From: Bacillus sp. 7884-1
GTDB taxonomy: Bacteria; Bacillota; Bacilli; Bacillales; Cytobacillaceae
Length of the DNA: 64,000 nt
Direction: 5' to 3'
NCBI RefSeq assembly: GCF_002272245.1
Contig: NZ_NPDD01000056.1
Location: forward strand, 26,252 to 90,251
How positions within the stretch are numbered: the stretch's first letter is position 1; every line of letters begins with the position of its first letter. A program made the translations under genes and the position numbers. The notes beneath the pieces are model-generated. The model saw only the letters and a list, made by a program, of their open reading frames with translations, made no database searches and was not told where the DNA came from. Shown here piece by piece: positions 7,536 through 17,996 of the stretch.

Positions 7536-8281
7536 TATGTATTCCCTCCTTCATTCACCTTCAATGACTCTAAAAATCGAATCCGGATAGGGTTATCATA
7601 TGCGGGGATGGTAACCTCATGGGTTGGTTCTGAAATAACCAGCTTAAGGTTTTCAGTGAAAAATTCCTCTGTAGCTTTAGATGCTTTTATCCGATTGTAT
7701 AGTTTTTCGGCTATTTCAATATTATCTACACCGACCTTAACTTCTATCGGTAAACTTGATATTGCATGACCATCAACTTTTGTTTCATTATTGATATCTC
7801 TTATAACCGTAGTATTGATAATTCTTTGACCATCTACTGATACGTACTTTGCGTCATACATATTTAATTCATTCAATAATCTTTTTAGCAGTTCAGGTGA
7901 AACATCCTTTGATACTGGTGTTCCTAATTGGATATCCTCCAAAATAGGTTGAATTTTCAACGTTAGACCTGGAACTTGTACTTCCGTCAATCCGGCCTCA
8001 TTTTTCAATTCCTTTATCGTATCTCTTAAAGCCTGTTCCTTACTCTGCTTTTGCTTTGATTCATAGGCCAGTAATTTTTCTTCATTGGATCTAATTTCAC
8101 TTACTAACTCCGATTGCAATTCTTTTTCTTGGAGCAAAGCCTCCCGCAGCTGCCACAAATCACGAGTATCGCGTTCGACAGGTTCCTTTACAGTTTGAAA
8201 CTGAATGGCAATCATAAAACCAATTACTGTGGATATTGCAATAAAACTAATATTATTTTTATGCTTGTCCACTTTTTTCAC
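7535..8281 (-). CDS. ylxX: YlxX, DUF881 division-cluster membrane protein
   Basis: 248-aa DUF881 protein with one N-terminal membrane segment (about residues 11-27), a coiled-coil-like stretch (LREALLQEKELQSELVSEIR) and an extracytoplasmic domain. It is a paralogue of YlxW encoded next door; both have the DUF881 core (YVSVDGQRIINTTVIRDINN here, AIAINGQRL in YlxW). Function is unknown; the location suggests a role near the divisome. The start is uncertain: GTG at 8281 is used, but a GTG at 8272 has the better-spaced AAGGTG. The stop overlaps the sbp start. Confidence 0.85.
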   Translation of the reverse strand: MKKVDKHKNNISFIAISTVIGFMIAIQFQTVKEPVERDTRDLWQLREALLQEKELQSELVSEIRSNEEKLLAYESKQKQSKEQALRDTIKELKNEAGLTEVQVPGLTLKIQPILEDIQLGTPVSKDVSPELLKRLLNELNMYDAKYVSVDGQRIINTTVIRDINNETKVDGHAISSLPIEVKVGVDNIEIAEKLYNRIKASKATEEFFTENLKLVISEPTHEVTIPAYDNPIRIRFLESLKVNEGGNT

Positions 8282-8323
8282 CTTACCTTTTAAAATTTAT
8301 CTTTTCGTGGACATATTCAATAT

Positions 8324-9037
8324 CTATGAGTTTCCTAAAATGGGATTTAGGATAACTTCGTTCTGTTTTTCTAAAGTAAAGACAATATTATCGTTAACGA
8401 GTTGATCTTTCACACCACCGGTAAGGTTTAATGCAGATGTCAATACATCAGGGTCACCAATAGCTGTAATGACAAACGGTGCTGGATGTTGAATTCCATC
8501 AACCGTAATAACAGGTCCGTCACATAGTATATAAGACTGGCTTGTTAATCTTTGGCCATTTATGGCAATGGCAGCAGCACCTGAGATGTAAAGTTCATTG
8601 ATTACTTTAAAAACATGGTGTTCATGGACAAGATAGTTATTAATATTTTCTTCCTCTGGGTCATAGGCTCCATCTGATAACTGTACCATTACACCTTGTC
8701 CCTTAACCTTAACTTTCCCTAAGAACATTCGGTATTTCTCTGCATCTTCGGCAAGATTCAGATAGGCTTCCGCTTCTTTTGAAAGGTCTTTTTCGTTTTC
8801 TAGTACTTTCTCTTGCTTTTGGTTTAATTCCTTTTGTAATTTCCGATTCAATTCTTCAATTTCAATTAATTGATTTCTCAGGTCTAAGGTTTTTTCCCAT
8901 TGTTTACTTGTTAAATTTGTATTTTTTTGATTTATTTCTTTTTGAGTAAAGTGATAAGAAAATGCAATCATAAACCCAAGAACAAGGCATACAAGGGATA
9001 AAATTACATGCTTACCCTTCACCTTTATCATTCTCAA
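8324..9037 (-). CDS. ylxW: YlxW, DUF881 division-cluster membrane protein
   Basis: 237-aa DUF881 protein: a basic N-terminus, one membrane span (about residues 10-28), a long predicted coiled coil (LRNQLIEIEELNRKLQKELN onward, to about 90) and a C-terminal globular domain. A TTG at 9037 lies 9 nt after GGAGG and overlaps the end of divIB by 26 nt; an ATG at 9031 is also possible. It stands between divIB and its paralogue ylxX, as in B. subtilis. The topology resembles divisome coiled-coil proteins, but no function is known to me. Confidence 0.85.
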   Translation of the reverse strand: MRMIKVKGKHVILSLVCLVLGFMIAFSYHFTQKEINQKNTNLTSKQWEKTLDLRNQLIEIEELNRKLQKELNQKQEKVLENEKDLSKEAEAYLNLAEDAEKYRMFLGKVKVKGQGVMVQLSDGAYDPEEENINNYLVHEHHVFKVINELYISGAAAIAINGQRLTSQSYILCDGPVITVDGIQHPAPFVITAIGDPDVLTSALNLTGGVKDQLVNDNIVFTLEKQNEVILNPILGNS

Positions 9038-9812
9038 TTTCTGATTCCTCCGATTCGTCCGCTTTCAATTCATAGGCTTTAAAATATGAACCTACCTCTA
9101 AATCGATAATACCCTTTTTGTTAGGATCTAACTGGCTAATGATTGAAGGATAATGAATCATTTTTTCCGAAAAACTTCGTAATGTGGCACTTACTTCAAA
9201 ACCATCATTCATAAATAAAGAAATATGATATTGATCCGTTTTTTTCGGGGTATAGTGTACTTCAGAGATTGCGTTTAGAACTTCATCCGGAAGCTCTTCA
9301 AGAGCAGAGACCATTTCTTTAAGGATAGCTCCCTCTTTAAATTTAAAAAGTATGGGTGCACTGACAGGTATTTCAGACACTTCCCTATCCTTAAGGATTT
9401 TTCCGTTTTCCATAACAGGGTAATAGGAGTTATCCGACTCGAGATAAGCAATTTTTTTTCGTTCCTCAATCTCAATCATTACTGTATTTGGCCATACAAT
9501 TTTAACCTTTGCCTCTTTAATAACATTCACCTTTTGGAGATTTAATGCAATTGAATCTTTCTTTACACTCCAAATATTTGTTTTTTTTGATAAATGACTG
9601 GTACTGATTATTTCATTTGTTGACAGTAAATCATTTCCCTTAATGGTTATCTTTTTAACATGACTTAATGGCGACTGTACATATGCAACGACGGCAATCA
9701 TGGTAAAGAACAAAAATAGAAGAATAATGAGCCTTCTGTTGGCTTTACGACGTCTTTGCTCTTTAAGCTTAGGAATTCGGTCCTCAAGAGCGACAATCTT
9801 ACCTTTATCCAT
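9012..9812 (-). CDS. divIB: Cell division protein DivIB (FtsQ family)
   Basis: Bitopic divisome protein of 266 aa. A positively charged cytoplasmic tail (KEQRRRKANRR) precedes one membrane span (about residues 30-48), then a POTRA domain (LSHVKKITIKGNDLLSTNEI onward), a beta domain and an acidic C-terminal tail. In Bacillus it works with DivIC and FtsL to support septal PBP2B. The start at 9812 follows GGAGGGAAGTGT and reproduces the family N-terminus (GKIVALEDRIPKLKEQR); an in-frame start at 9845 is rejected. Its end overlaps ylxW. Confidence 0.94.
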   Translation of the reverse strand: MDKGKIVALEDRIPKLKEQRRRKANRRLIILLFLFFTMIAVVAYVQSPLSHVKKITIKGNDLLSTNEIISTSHLSKKTNIWSVKKDSIALNLQKVNVIKEAKVKIVWPNTVMIEIEERKKIAYLESDNSYYPVMENGKILKDREVSEIPVSAPILFKFKEGAILKEMVSALEELPDEVLNAISEVHYTPKKTDQYHISLFMNDGFEVSATLRSFSEKMIHYPSIISQLDPNKKGIIDLEVGSYFKAYELKADESEESEIENDKGEG

Positions 9813-9902
9813 ACACTTCCCTCCATTAAGAATAACGCTTAGCATGTCCTAAAAGAAAACCTATGATTTCTACCCGCTTTTCCTGCCTAAAAAGCGAAAA
9901 CA

Positions 9903-9924
9903 ACGGCACGAAAAATCATGCCGT
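9903..9924 (-). terminator. Possible weak terminator after murB
   Basis: A 9-bp stem (ACGGCATGA / TCGTGCCGT with one G-U pair) with a TTTT loop is followed on the minus strand by TGTTTTCGCTTTTT. The T-tract is interrupted, so read-through into divIB is likely. Confidence 0.45.
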
Positions 9925-10004
9925 CATTCATTTTCTCAGTTTTTTCCCATATTTATAATGAGTAATTATAACACAAAATTTGTAATAAGTACGATTAATT
10001 CTTA

Positions 10005-10913
10005 TTACTTACGGCCAATAATTTCCACCTCAGTTTCCATTTTAATTCCATATAAATGTAGAATTTTATCCTTAATATACTGAATTAAATCTAATACATC
10101 CTTGGCAGTTGCATTACCGGCATTTACAATGAAATTTCCGTGCATTTCTGAGATTTTTGCACCGCCAATTTGGAAACCTTTTAAGCCGGCTTCCTCAATT
10201 AATTTACCGGCATAATTTGGCAGAGGGTTACGAAAAATACTTCCTGCACACGGGAAATTCCACGGCTGTGTTTCTTTGCGATAATCTTTGTTTTTTTGCA
10301 TTTTGGAAACAATAGCAGTCCTATCACCCATTGTCAGCTTAAATTCCGCTTCAAGTACGACACCAGGGCGTTTCTTTTGGAGGACAGAGGTCCTGTAGGT
10401 GAACTCCATTTTATCATTTGAAAGCCATTCAATGGACCCGTCTTCAAACAATATATGCGCCCTTGTTAAAATCTTACTAATATCAGAGCCATGTGCTCCT
10501 GCGTTCATGTATACTGCTCCACCAACAGATCCTGGAATGCCGCTGGCAAATTCAAGTCCAGACAAGCCCCTCTTCGAAATTAATGTCGATAAGCTGACTA
10601 AAGAATGTCCTCCTCCAACTGTAATAGTGGACTCATTAATGGAAAGATGGTTTAATCCAGAACCTAATCTTATTACCACACCTTCAATCCCTTTATCAGA
10701 AACAAGAAGATTTGATCCTCTGCCAATAGCTCTCCAAGGAAGTTGACGCTCCTTAATGAGGTTCATTACTTTTTGAATATTTTCCAATGATGATGGTTCA
10801 ATAAAGAGATCAGCCGGACCTCCAATTTTCATTGTTGTATGCTGGGATAGCGGTTCATTTCTCTTCACTTTGCCAATATTTAATTCTTGAACTTCTGTAA
10901 ATAATCCGTCCAT
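10005..10913 (-). CDS. murB: UDP-N-acetylenolpyruvoylglucosamine reductase MurB
   Basis: FAD-dependent enzyme of 302 aa that reduces UDP-GlcNAc-enolpyruvate with NADPH to UDP-MurNAc, the second committed step of peptidoglycan precursor synthesis. Visible features: [16 protein letters not shown], the FAD loop [32 protein letters not shown], and the short type-IIb C-terminal region with [10 protein letters not shown]. The ATG at 10913 has AGGGTGA at good spacing; a TTG at 10934 would extend it but has no ribosome site. The murG-murB-divIB order matches B. subtilis. Confidence 0.96.
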   Translation of the reverse strand: MDGLFTEVQELNIGKVKRNEPLSQHTTMKIGGPADLFIEPSSLENIQKVMNLIKERQLPWRAIGRGSNLLVSDKGIEGVVIRLGSGLNHLSINESTITVGGGHSLVSLSTLISKRGLSGLEFASGIPGSVGGAVYMNAGAHGSDISKILTRAHILFEDGSIEWLSNDKMEFTYRTSVLQKKRPGVVLEAEFKLTMGDRTAIVSKMQKNKDYRKETQPWNFPCAGSIFRNPLPNYAGKLIEEAGLKGFQIGGAKISEMHGNFIVNAGNATAKDVLDLIQYIKDKILHLYGIKMETEVEIIGRK

Positions 10914-10976
10914 TCCTATCACCCTATCTTTCAAAACAAACGTATAGTTTAAGTTTATGCTAAAAACTGTATTGGG

Positions 10977-12080
10977 CTACTTTTGTTTTCCTTGGACTAG
11001 CTGTTTCATAAGTTTATATAGCCTTTCAGCAGAGTCCGGTACCCCTAAATTTTTTGCTTTTATTTTCATCATTTTTAGATTCTCTTGGTCTAACAGAATT
11101 TTATCTATATGTTGAATTAGACTTTTGCTATTTAAGTCTTTCTCGATAAGTAATTCTGCTGCTCCATGATCACTAAGTGACCTTGCATTTTTTTCTTGAT
11201 GATTATTCGTAACATAAGGACTTGGCACGAGAATACTCGGAATTCCTAATGAAGTGATTTCAGCAAGTGTCGTTGCACCGGCTCTTGAGACAACTAAGTC
11301 AATCCCTGCCAGAACCTCAGGCATGTTATGAATAAAAGGCTTTATCACTACGTTTTTAGGATTCCCAACAAGTTCAGCTTCTTTTTGCACGTCGGCAAAA
11401 TGCACATCCCCCGTAATATACAGTACTTGATAGGGCTTTTCACCAAATTCAGAGAGCGCCTTAACAACAGCATCATTTATGGGTCTTGCACCACGGCTGC
11501 CCCCGAAAATTAATACTGCTGGCATTGTCGTACTTAAGCCTGTCGAAAGTCTTCCTTTAATGCCATCTTGCCCAATGACTTCGGATGCCCGCGGGTTACC
11601 AGTAAAAACCACTTTTTCTTTTGGGAAATATTCTCGTGCTTCTTCAAAACAAATAGCAATCTTGTTAACATATCTGCTTAAAAATTTATTTGTTAACCCA
11701 GGAACACTATTCTGCTCGTGGACAATGGTTGGAATTTTTAATTTAGCAGCTGCATATACAACGGGCCCACAGACATAACCACCTGTTCCAATTACAATAT
11801 CAGGCTGGAATTCTTTTAGCATTTTTTTACTGTCCCTAGCACCTTTTAAGAATCTTAAAATCGTTTTGACATTATCTAAGGATAATTTTCTTTTGAATCC
11901 GGTAATATGGATAGATTTAAAAGGAATCTTTTCCCGAGGAACAATTGTACTTTCCAACCCGCTCTTTGTCCCTATGTATAAAACTTGCGCATCCTTATTT
12001 TCTTTTTGTATTTCCCTTATGAATGCAAGAGCCGGATAAATATGTCCTCCAGTTCCACCGCCGCTTACTACTATTTTCAT
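10977..12080 (-). CDS. murG: UDP-GlcNAc:lipid I GlcNAc transferase MurG
   Basis: GT28 glycosyltransferase of 367 aa that converts lipid I to lipid II at the inner membrane face. The N-terminal loop [14 protein letters not shown] binds substrate phosphate. [27 protein letters not shown], the second G-rich loop [10 protein letters not shown] and the donor-binding [12 protein letters not shown] with NHQEKNA are all present. It follows spoVE after 154 nt containing a terminator and precedes murB by 63 nt. Confidence 0.97.
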   Translation of the reverse strand: MKIVVSGGGTGGHIYPALAFIREIQKENKDAQVLYIGTKSGLESTIVPREKIPFKSIHITGFKRKLSLDNVKTILRFLKGARDSKKMLKEFQPDIVIGTGGYVCGPVVYAAAKLKIPTIVHEQNSVPGLTNKFLSRYVNKIAICFEEAREYFPKEKVVFTGNPRASEVIGQDGIKGRLSTGLSTTMPAVLIFGGSRGARPINDAVVKALSEFGEKPYQVLYITGDVHFADVQKEAELVGNPKNVVIKPFIHNMPEVLAGIDLVVSRAGATTLAEITSLGIPSILVPSPYVTNNHQEKNARSLSDHGAAELLIEKDLNSKSLIQHIDKILLDQENLKMMKIKAKNLGVPDSAERLYKLMKQLVQGKQK

Positions 12081-12204
12081 ATGCCCACCTCAAATTAAAA
12101 AATGCTTTACGCTCATTTCTTATCCTATCTTACTATAAAATTAACAGAAGGTAAGGATTGAAAAAAGAATGTTATCTAATTGTAAACTAACAAAAGAAAT
12201 AAAT

Positions 12205-12231
12205 AAAAAGACCCTGCCTCAAGAACAGGGT
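12205..12231 (-). terminator. Intrinsic terminator after spoVE
   Basis: A short GC-rich stem ACCCTG / CAGGGT with a 9-nt loop is followed on the minus strand by CTTTTTATTTATTT. The stem has only 6 bp, so termination may be partial. It would separate murG-murB expression from spoVE. Confidence 0.65.
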
Positions 12232-12234
12232 AAA

Positions 12235-13335
12235 TTAATATCTAGAATAACGGCTTATGTTTAATAAAACACCTATAGCCATCAACATTAAGGTTAGAGA
12301 AGATCCGCCATAACTCAGGAACGGAAGAGTGATTCCAGTAACAGGCATTAAACCAGTTACTACACCGACGTTTATCATAACTTGAATGGCGACCATTGAA
12401 ATGATTCCAACTGCCAGAAAGCTTCCATACAAATCGGGTGCCCCTAAGGCAATACGAATTCCCCTCCATAACAACAGTGCAAATAAAAGCAGAATAAAGG
12501 AACCGCCAATAAAACCTAGTTCTTCTGCTAATATTGCAAAAATGAAGTCAGTTTGTGGTTCAGGTAAGTAAAAAAACTTCTGTCTGCTTTCACCTAGCCC
12601 AAGACCGAATAAGCCGCCTGGACCAATTGCATAGAGCGATTGGATAATTTGAAAACCACTCCCTAGCGGGTCTTGCCAAGGGTCTAAGAAAGAGGTGATC
12701 CTTTTTATCCTATAGGGAGCAGAAGCAATCAAACCGACAAATCCTGCTAATCCTATTAAACCTAATAATGCAAAGTGTCCAACTCTAGCACCAGCAATAA
12801 ATATCATAATTACACAGGTGCCAATCATTACAGTTCCAGTACCTAAATCTGGTTGGAGCATAATCAAGGCAAAGGCAACAAATACAAGACCTAAAGATGG
12901 CACCAGCCCTTTTTTAAAGGAGGTGATCAATTTCTGTCTCTCAGAAAGAAACTTCGCTAAAAAGGCAATCATAGCAAGCTTCATAAACTCTGATGGCTGA
13001 ATGGAGAAGGCACCTACGCCAATCCAGCTCCGCGAGCCATTTCGAACATTTCCAACCCCTGGAATGAGTACGAGTATTAGTAACACAAAGCAGGTTATCA
13101 AAATGACCTTTGACCACTCTCTCCATGTCCAATAATTAATATTCATGATAAAAAACATGGCTGCAATCCCAACACCCGCAAATAGCGTTTGTCTCTTTGC
13201 AAAGAAGAACGAGTCATCGAATTTATATTCCGCCCATACCGCACTCGCACTATAAACCATAATAAGCCCTACTGCCAATAACGTAAATGTACAAATTAAT
13301 AATATAAAATCAGGAGTTGTTCTCTTTGTCGGCAC
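12235..13335 (-). CDS. spoVE: SpoVE, SEDS-family sporulation glycosyltransferase
   Basis: SEDS membrane protein of 366 aa, exactly the B. subtilis length, with about ten hydrophobic segments. The hallmark region GNVRNGSRSWIGVGAFSIQP, then SEFMKLAMIAFLAKFL, is followed by the catalytic loop QPDLGT and PEPQTDFIFAILAEELGF. SpoVE works with the class B PBP SpoVD to build spore cortex; its vegetative paralogue FtsW is encoded at 55911-57110. The GTG at 13335 is chosen because VPTKRTTPD aligns with the family N-terminus and GAGGTG precedes it; a TTG at 13356 is rejected. A dispersed repeat lies directly upstream. Confidence 0.95.
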   Translation of the reverse strand: MPTKRTTPDFILLICTFTLLAVGLIMVYSASAVWAEYKFDDSFFFAKRQTLFAGVGIAAMFFIMNINYWTWREWSKVILITCFVLLILVLIPGVGNVRNGSRSWIGVGAFSIQPSEFMKLAMIAFLAKFLSERQKLITSFKKGLVPSLGLVFVAFALIMLQPDLGTGTVMIGTCVIMIFIAGARVGHFALLGLIGLAGFVGLIASAPYRIKRITSFLDPWQDPLGSGFQIIQSLYAIGPGGLFGLGLGESRQKFFYLPEPQTDFIFAILAEELGFIGGSFILLLFALLLWRGIRIALGAPDLYGSFLAVGIISMVAIQVMINVGVVTGLMPVTGITLPFLSYGGSSLTLMLMAIGVLLNISRYSRY

Positions 13336-13375
13336 ACCTAACACCTCGAATAGCAAGTTTTAAGGCTTCGATAGA

Positions 13376-13555
13376 TGTCCAGCTCCAGCGACTAGGAGCT
13401 CGGTGGAAAAAGAAAAATCGCTTTTTCCTCGGTCATAAGCCAATCCAACGAGAAGGTTAAAGAACAACCTTCCCGTCGGCTCGTCTTATGCCTGTCGCTC
13501 CTGGGAAAAAATGAACTGCTTTTTTCCTTGACAAGTCGCTTCCGCTTTTCGTTGG
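13376..13555. repeat. Dispersed imperfect-palindrome element, copy A
   Basis: A non-coding block between murD and spoVE. It contains the blocks ggtcataagccaatcc (13431-13446) and ggctcgtcttatgcctgtcg (13478-13497), which recur reverse-complemented at 28171-28236. Extra short hairpins (agaaaaatcgctttttcct, gggaaaaaatgaactgctttt) lie in its flanks. It ends with cttccgcttt, as such elements commonly do in Bacillaceae. No transposase is encoded. Confidence 0.7.
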
Positions 13556-13563
13556 ACAAGCCC

Positions 13564-14916
13564 TTACTTAAGCTTATGCACCGCTTCGATAAAAATGTCT
13601 CCCCTGACTTCAAAACTTTTATATTGATCCCAGCTTGCACATGCAGGAGATAACAAAATAACGTCACCTGGTTCTGAATATTCATAAGCAACAGGCACGG
13701 CCTTTTCAACATTATCGACAGTGTTAATTTGTTTTATTCCTGCTTCTACCCCCACCCGCTGAATTTTCCCTGCAGTTTGACCAAAAGTAATTAATGCTTT
13801 TACATTTTTCAAATATGGTATTAGTTCATCAAATTCATTTCCACGGTCAAGCCCGCCGGCAAGCAGAATTATCGGATTCTTAAAAGCCTCTAACGCCGGG
13901 ATAGTGGCAAGTATATTTGTTGCCTTTGAGTCATTATAAAACTTTCTATCAGCAATTTCTGTAACGTACTGAAGACGGTGTTTAACCCCTGTGAACGTTC
14001 TAAGAACACTTATAATGGCATCATTCTTAACACCTGTTAACTTTGCAGCTGCCATTGCAGATAAGATATTTTCAAGGTTATGAACACCAGGAAGAGCTAT
14101 TTCTTCTACTAACATTACTTTTTCGCCTTTAAAGCAAATCCAGCCCTCATTAATGTAAGCACCTTCCGTAATCACGCGCTTTGTCGAAAATGGAATAGCA
14201 GCAGCCCGGGATTTTGCAGCAATTTCCACCACTTCCTGCTGATCTGCATTATAAATAAAGTAATCTTCATCCGTCTGATTTTTGGTAATATTCGCTTTTG
14301 CTTTATAATACTCTTCTCTGTTTCCATGATAATCTATATGAGCATTATACAAATTCGTAATAATGGCTATCTTAGGCTTGAATGTTTCTATTCCCATTAA
14401 TTGAAAGGATGATAATTCGATAACGATATTATTTTCTGCCGTCGCTTCTTCCGCTACACCAGAAGCTACTGTTCCAATATTACCGGCAATTAAAGGCTTC
14501 TTATTACCCGCATTCAACATTTCAAAAATTAATGTTGTCGTGGTCGTTTTTCCATTTGTCCCGGTTATACCAATGAAAGGTGCTTCAGATATTTGGTAAG
14601 CAAGCTCCACCTCTGTTAAAACAGGTATCCCCTTCTCAATAGCGCCTTCAATGATAGGGTTTTGATACGGAATGCCGGGATTTTTAACGATAAGTTCGAA
14701 TCCTTCATCGAGTAGTTCCACAGGGTGTTCACCACATATGACTTTAATACCTTGCTCTAATAACCCTCGCGCCTCTGGATTTTCTGATAATGGTTTTTTA
14801 TCATTTACTGTCACGAACGCTCCAAGTTTATGTAAAAGAGCAGCAGCCGTTACCCCGCTTTTTGCAAGTCCAAGGACGAGTATTTTTTTATGAATATACG
14901 TATTAATCTGCTTCAC
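13564..14916 (-). CDS. murD: UDP-MurNAc-L-alanine:D-glutamate ligase MurD
   Basis: Mur ligase of 450 aa adding D-Glu to UDP-MurNAc-L-Ala. The N-terminal Rossmann domain starts [15 protein letters not shown] and includes [11 protein letters not shown]. The ATP loop is [14 protein letters not shown], followed by [21 protein letters not shown], the KHRLQYV hinge and the C-domain ([42 protein letters not shown]). A GTG at 14916 lies 9 nt after GAGGTG and immediately behind the mraY stop. Confidence 0.97.
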   Translation of the reverse strand: MKQINTYIHKKILVLGLAKSGVTAAALLHKLGAFVTVNDKKPLSENPEARGLLEQGIKVICGEHPVELLDEGFELIVKNPGIPYQNPIIEGAIEKGIPVLTEVELAYQISEAPFIGITGTNGKTTTTTLIFEMLNAGNKKPLIAGNIGTVASGVAEEATAENNIVIELSSFQLMGIETFKPKIAIITNLYNAHIDYHGNREEYYKAKANITKNQTDEDYFIYNADQQEVVEIAAKSRAAAIPFSTKRVITEGAYINEGWICFKGEKVMLVEEIALPGVHNLENILSAMAAAKLTGVKNDAIISVLRTFTGVKHRLQYVTEIADRKFYNDSKATNILATIPALEAFKNPIILLAGGLDRGNEFDELIPYLKNVKALITFGQTAGKIQRVGVEAGIKQINTVDNVEKAVPVAYEYSEPGDVILLSPACASWDQYKSFEVRGDIFIEAVHKLK

Positions 14917-15891
14917 TTATAACCACACCTCAATATAGATACCTAGTATCGCTAATATTAAACCAACACTCCAAAAAGTTACAACAACCTTCCATTCAGA
15001 CCAACCAAGCAGCTCGTAGTGGTGATGGAGTGGACTCATCCGAAAAATCCTTTTCCCTGTTGTTTTAAAAGAGATAACCTGCAAAATAACCGACAAGGTT
15101 TCAATTACAAATACGCCGCCTATAATAACTAACAATAATTCCAACTTTGTTAAAATAGCTATGGTAGCAATCGCACCACCAAGGGCGAGTGACCCGGTAT
15201 CACCCATAAACACCTTTGCAGGGTGAGCATTAAAAACTAGGAACCCTAAAACAGCCCCAGCTACAGCAACTGAAAAGATTGCCACTTCCATCTGCGATTG
15301 ATTCCAAGCTAAGACAGCATAGGCACCAAAAGCTATCGCGGCCGTCCCTGAAAGTAATCCATCTAGTCCATCTGTCAAATTGACTGCATTTGAAAAGCCT
15401 ACCAGCCAAAAAACAATGAAAAACACAAAAAACCAGCCTAATTCAATGGAGTAATCACTACCTGGGATCGTAATTTCCGTAGGAAAACCATTTTCTTTAT
15501 AAACAAGATAAAAAATAACTGAAATAATAATTTGCCCTAAAAGCTTTTGTCTAGAGGTTAAACCTAAATTACGCTTTAATGCGACTTTGATAAAATCATC
15601 CAAAAATCCTAATAAACCAAATCCAAATGTTACTAGAATAAGTAAATAGGTTTTAACAGTTGGTTCAGAAAACTTTCCAGTCATGACAAGAGTAGTAATA
15701 ATAATGGAAAATAAAATCATGATACCGCCCATCGTCGGTGTACCCGTTTTTACTTGATGGGATTTGGGACCTTCTTCCCTAATGCTTTGTCCAAATTTCA
15801 ACCTTCTTAAGAAGGGAATAAAAATTGGAGAAAGCAATACGGTAATCAGGAAGCCCATTAAAATTGTGAAAAAAATAACTTGCTCCAGCAT
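14917..15891 (-). CDS. mraY: Phospho-MurNAc-pentapeptide transferase MraY
   Basis: Polytopic enzyme of 324 aa, about ten membrane spans, that moves phospho-MurNAc-pentapeptide to undecaprenyl phosphate to make lipid I. Visible active-site elements: the aspartate pair in [35 protein letters not shown] and the histidine cluster [18 protein letters not shown]. The ATG at 15891 has GGGGG upstream and follows the short MurF-like gene by 2 nt. It is directly followed by murD. Confidence 0.97.
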   Translation of the reverse strand: MLEQVIFFTILMGFLITVLLSPIFIPFLRRLKFGQSIREEGPKSHQVKTGTPTMGGIMILFSIIITTLVMTGKFSEPTVKTYLLILVTFGFGLLGFLDDFIKVALKRNLGLTSRQKLLGQIIISVIFYLVYKENGFPTEITIPGSDYSIELGWFFVFFIVFWLVGFSNAVNLTDGLDGLLSGTAAIAFGAYAVLAWNQSQMEVAIFSVAVAGAVLGFLVFNAHPAKVFMGDTGSLALGGAIATIAILTKLELLLVIIGGVFVIETLSVILQVISFKTTGKRIFRMSPLHHHYELLGWSEWKVVVTFWSVGLILAILGIYIEVWL

Positions 15892-15893
15892 TT

Positions 15894-16349
15894 TTACCCC
15901 CTCCTCTCTACATCATTATTCGAATTCTTCATAGCTATCTTTTCCAACATTACAGCTATATCATATGTTTCTTTGTTTTCTTTGAGAAGTTTTTTATTTA
16001 AAAATGCGAAATCGGTCATATTCATTTTCTCTACTTTATCTCCGTCTATTTTATCAAAATAAAATCGCAACAAATCTCGGACTCCTGAGGTTGGATTTTC
16101 AGTAAAAAAGATGGGAAAGTGATTGGGAGTATATCTCGGTATCTGTCTCTTTTTATCCCAAACTGCTGCAATGGCCCCATTTGCGATTGCATCTAAAAGT
16201 TCCCCTGAATCATCATTTAACGGTATAAATAAACCTCGTGTCTGCTCTCTGCCTGCATTGTCAGTGACCGTAAAATATAAATGATCCGCCTCTTTTATAC
16301 CCTTAAACTCCGGGAATATTGCTACTAAATCATCAAAAGCTAAGTACAT
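15894..16349 (-). CDS. Stand-alone MurF N-domain-like protein
   Basis: 151-aa protein I cannot name. Residues ~35-105 resemble the N-terminal domain of MurF/MurE ligases: a GLFIPL strand, an [14 protein letters not shown] helix-strand and [20 protein letters not shown]. The D-x-H-D-F element that binds UDP-MurNAc in MurF is replaced by DDSGELLD. There is no ATP-binding or catalytic domain. The rest is charged and helical ([20 protein letters not shown]). It sits between murE and mraY, where murF lies in E. coli. GAGGAG at the end of murE serves as its ribosome site. It may be a relic of murF or a repurposed domain. Confidence 0.75.
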   Translation of the reverse strand: MYLAFDDLVAIFPEFKGIKEADHLYFTVTDNAGREQTRGLFIPLNDDSGELLDAIANGAIAAVWDKKRQIPRYTPNHFPIFFTENPTSGVRDLLRFYFDKIDGDKVEKMNMTDFAFLNKKLLKENKETYDIAVMLEKIAMKNSNNDVERRG

Positions 16350-16351
16350 TT

Positions 16352-17812
16352 CTATCTCTCCTCGATAGCTTCCCGAGCAATGACTCGGTCATCAAAATCA
16401 TAAACTTTACTGCCAATTATCTGGTATGTTTCGTGGCCTTTACCAGCGATTAAGATTACATCTCCATCAGCAGCCTGGTTAATTGCCTTAACAATAGCCT
16501 CTTTTCTATCAGGAATGGTAATGTAGCTTTCCCCTGATACACCATTCTCCATATCTCTTAATATTGCTAAAGGGTCTTCACTTCTTGGGTTATCCGAGGT
16601 GAAAATAGGATCTGTACCATACCGACATGCAATTTCAGCCATCAATGGCCGCTTTGTTTTATCACGGTCTCCTCCACATCCTACTACTACAAAAACCCTT
16701 TTATTGGCAAAGCTTTGTATTGTTTTCAAGACATTTTCTAAGCTATCTGGTGTATGTGCATAATCCACTATAACTGTAAATTCTTGACCTGCATTTACGA
16801 GCTCGAATCTTCCGTCTACCCCTTTAACACTTTCGATAGAATCAATAATTTCCACCATCGGAATATTTGAAACAAAGGCTGCAGCGATACTAGCCAAAAC
16901 ATTATAAACACTAAACTTCCCAATTAGCTGTATATTGATTGGATAACTCTTCTCTTTTATTACTATTTCAAAAGTAGTCCCACTAGAAGTCATCTTAATA
17001 TTTCTAGCATGGAAATCTGCCTCATTATCAATTCCATACGTAACAACATGGGCTGCTGTTGATTTGCGATATATTTCAGAAGCAGAGTCATCTGCATTTA
17101 AGATTGCATATTTGGGTTTATTAGGGTCAAAAGTATTTCCTAGCTGAGAAAATAATAAACTCTTAGCGTGCTTATAGTCGTCCATTGTTTTATGGTAGTC
17201 TAAATGATCTTGGCTGAGGTTTGTAAATACGGCTATATCATAGTCACAACCATGTACTCTCCCCATATGTAAGGCATGTGATGAAACCTCCATTATTGCT
17301 GTATCTACACCAGCATCAAGCATTTGTTGGAAACCCTTTTGAAGGATTAAACTTTCTGGTGTTGTATTTTTCGTTTCAATCTTCTGGCTGCCTATTTTTG
17401 TATACATGGTTCCTATTAATCCCGTACTCCGATTTACATCAGAAAATATTTTTTCGATTAGATGACTGGTGGTTGTTTTCCCGTTAGTCCCTGTGATTCC
17501 GATTAAATGTAGTTTTTTTGTTGGATGGTTATAAAAAGCATCAGCTAATACTGCCATCGCCCTAGTTGTATCATTAACGATTATGACGGGTACAGAAAGG
17601 GGAAGTGCGCGCTCAGCTAGCACTGCGGCAGCTCCATTATTCACTGCGGATTCCGCATAATCATGTCCATCGACGGTATATCCTTTAATACAAATAAATA
17701 AACTTCCCTTTTGCACCTTGCGATTGTCGTTTTCAATCGACGAAATCTCAGCATCAGTTCCTTGATAAGGAACAAGGAGGTGCAAATGTTGAAGTAAATC
17801 ATGTAATTTCAT
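16352..17812 (-). CDS. murE: UDP-MurNAc-tripeptide synthetase MurE (meso-DAP type)
   Basis: Mur ligase of 486 aa adding the third peptide residue. Domain 1 has [20 protein letters not shown], the UDP-MurNAc-binding DGHDY intact. The ATP loop is [18 protein letters not shown], with NTTPES and [11 protein letters not shown] after it. The C-domain carries [15 protein letters not shown] is the signature for meso-diaminopimelate rather than lysine, so peptidoglycan here should be of the A1-gamma type. It follows spoVD after a strong terminator, so it needs its own promoter or read-through. The MurF-like gene follows 2 nt downstream. Confidence 0.97.
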   Translation of the reverse strand: MKLHDLLQHLHLLVPYQGTDAEISSIENDNRKVQKGSLFICIKGYTVDGHDYAESAVNNGAAAVLAERALPLSVPVIIVNDTTRAMAVLADAFYNHPTKKLHLIGITGTNGKTTTSHLIEKIFSDVNRSTGLIGTMYTKIGSQKIETKNTTPESLILQKGFQQMLDAGVDTAIMEVSSHALHMGRVHGCDYDIAVFTNLSQDHLDYHKTMDDYKHAKSLLFSQLGNTFDPNKPKYAILNADDSASEIYRKSTAAHVVTYGIDNEADFHARNIKMTSSGTTFEIVIKEKSYPINIQLIGKFSVYNVLASIAAAFVSNIPMVEIIDSIESVKGVDGRFELVNAGQEFTVIVDYAHTPDSLENVLKTIQSFANKRVFVVVGCGGDRDKTKRPLMAEIACRYGTDPIFTSDNPRSEDPLAILRDMENGVSGESYITIPDRKEAIVKAINQAADGDVILIAGKGHETYQIIGSKVYDFDDRVIAREAIEER

Positions 17813-17933
17813 AATCTCAATTCCTCTCTTGCCTTTTGCAAAATCAACAATTTTTTACATAAAAATTTCTCTTAAAAAGATTCACCTTATTTTACAGCAA
17901 AACAAAGTAGAATGCCATTTATCCTTTAGTTTT

Positions 17934-17971
17934 TCAAAAAAAACAGGCGGCGGAAATCATTCCGGCCGCCT
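17934..17971 (-). terminator. Intrinsic terminator after spoVD
   Basis: A GC-rich stem AGGCGGC-(C)-GGAA / TTCC-GCCGCCT with a 4-nt loop is followed on the minus strand by TGTTTTTTTT. It divides the dcw cluster into mraZ-spoVD and murE-downstream transcription units. Confidence 0.88.
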
Positions 17972-17996
17972 AACAAAGAAATTTTTTACACTATCT

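Noticed and set aside
12242..12469. 75-codon minus-strand frame inside spoVE
   Set aside because: A shifted-frame shadow of the conserved SEDS coding sequence.
13392..13712. 106-codon minus-strand frame overlapping the end of murD
   Set aside because: It is out of frame with murD and runs through the dispersed repeat; the high Ser/Lys/Arg content is not protein-like.
15894..16349. Considered as a frameshifted full-length murF
   Set aside because: Directly downstream is intact mraY starting 2 nt after the stop, with no leftover ATPase sequence in any frame.
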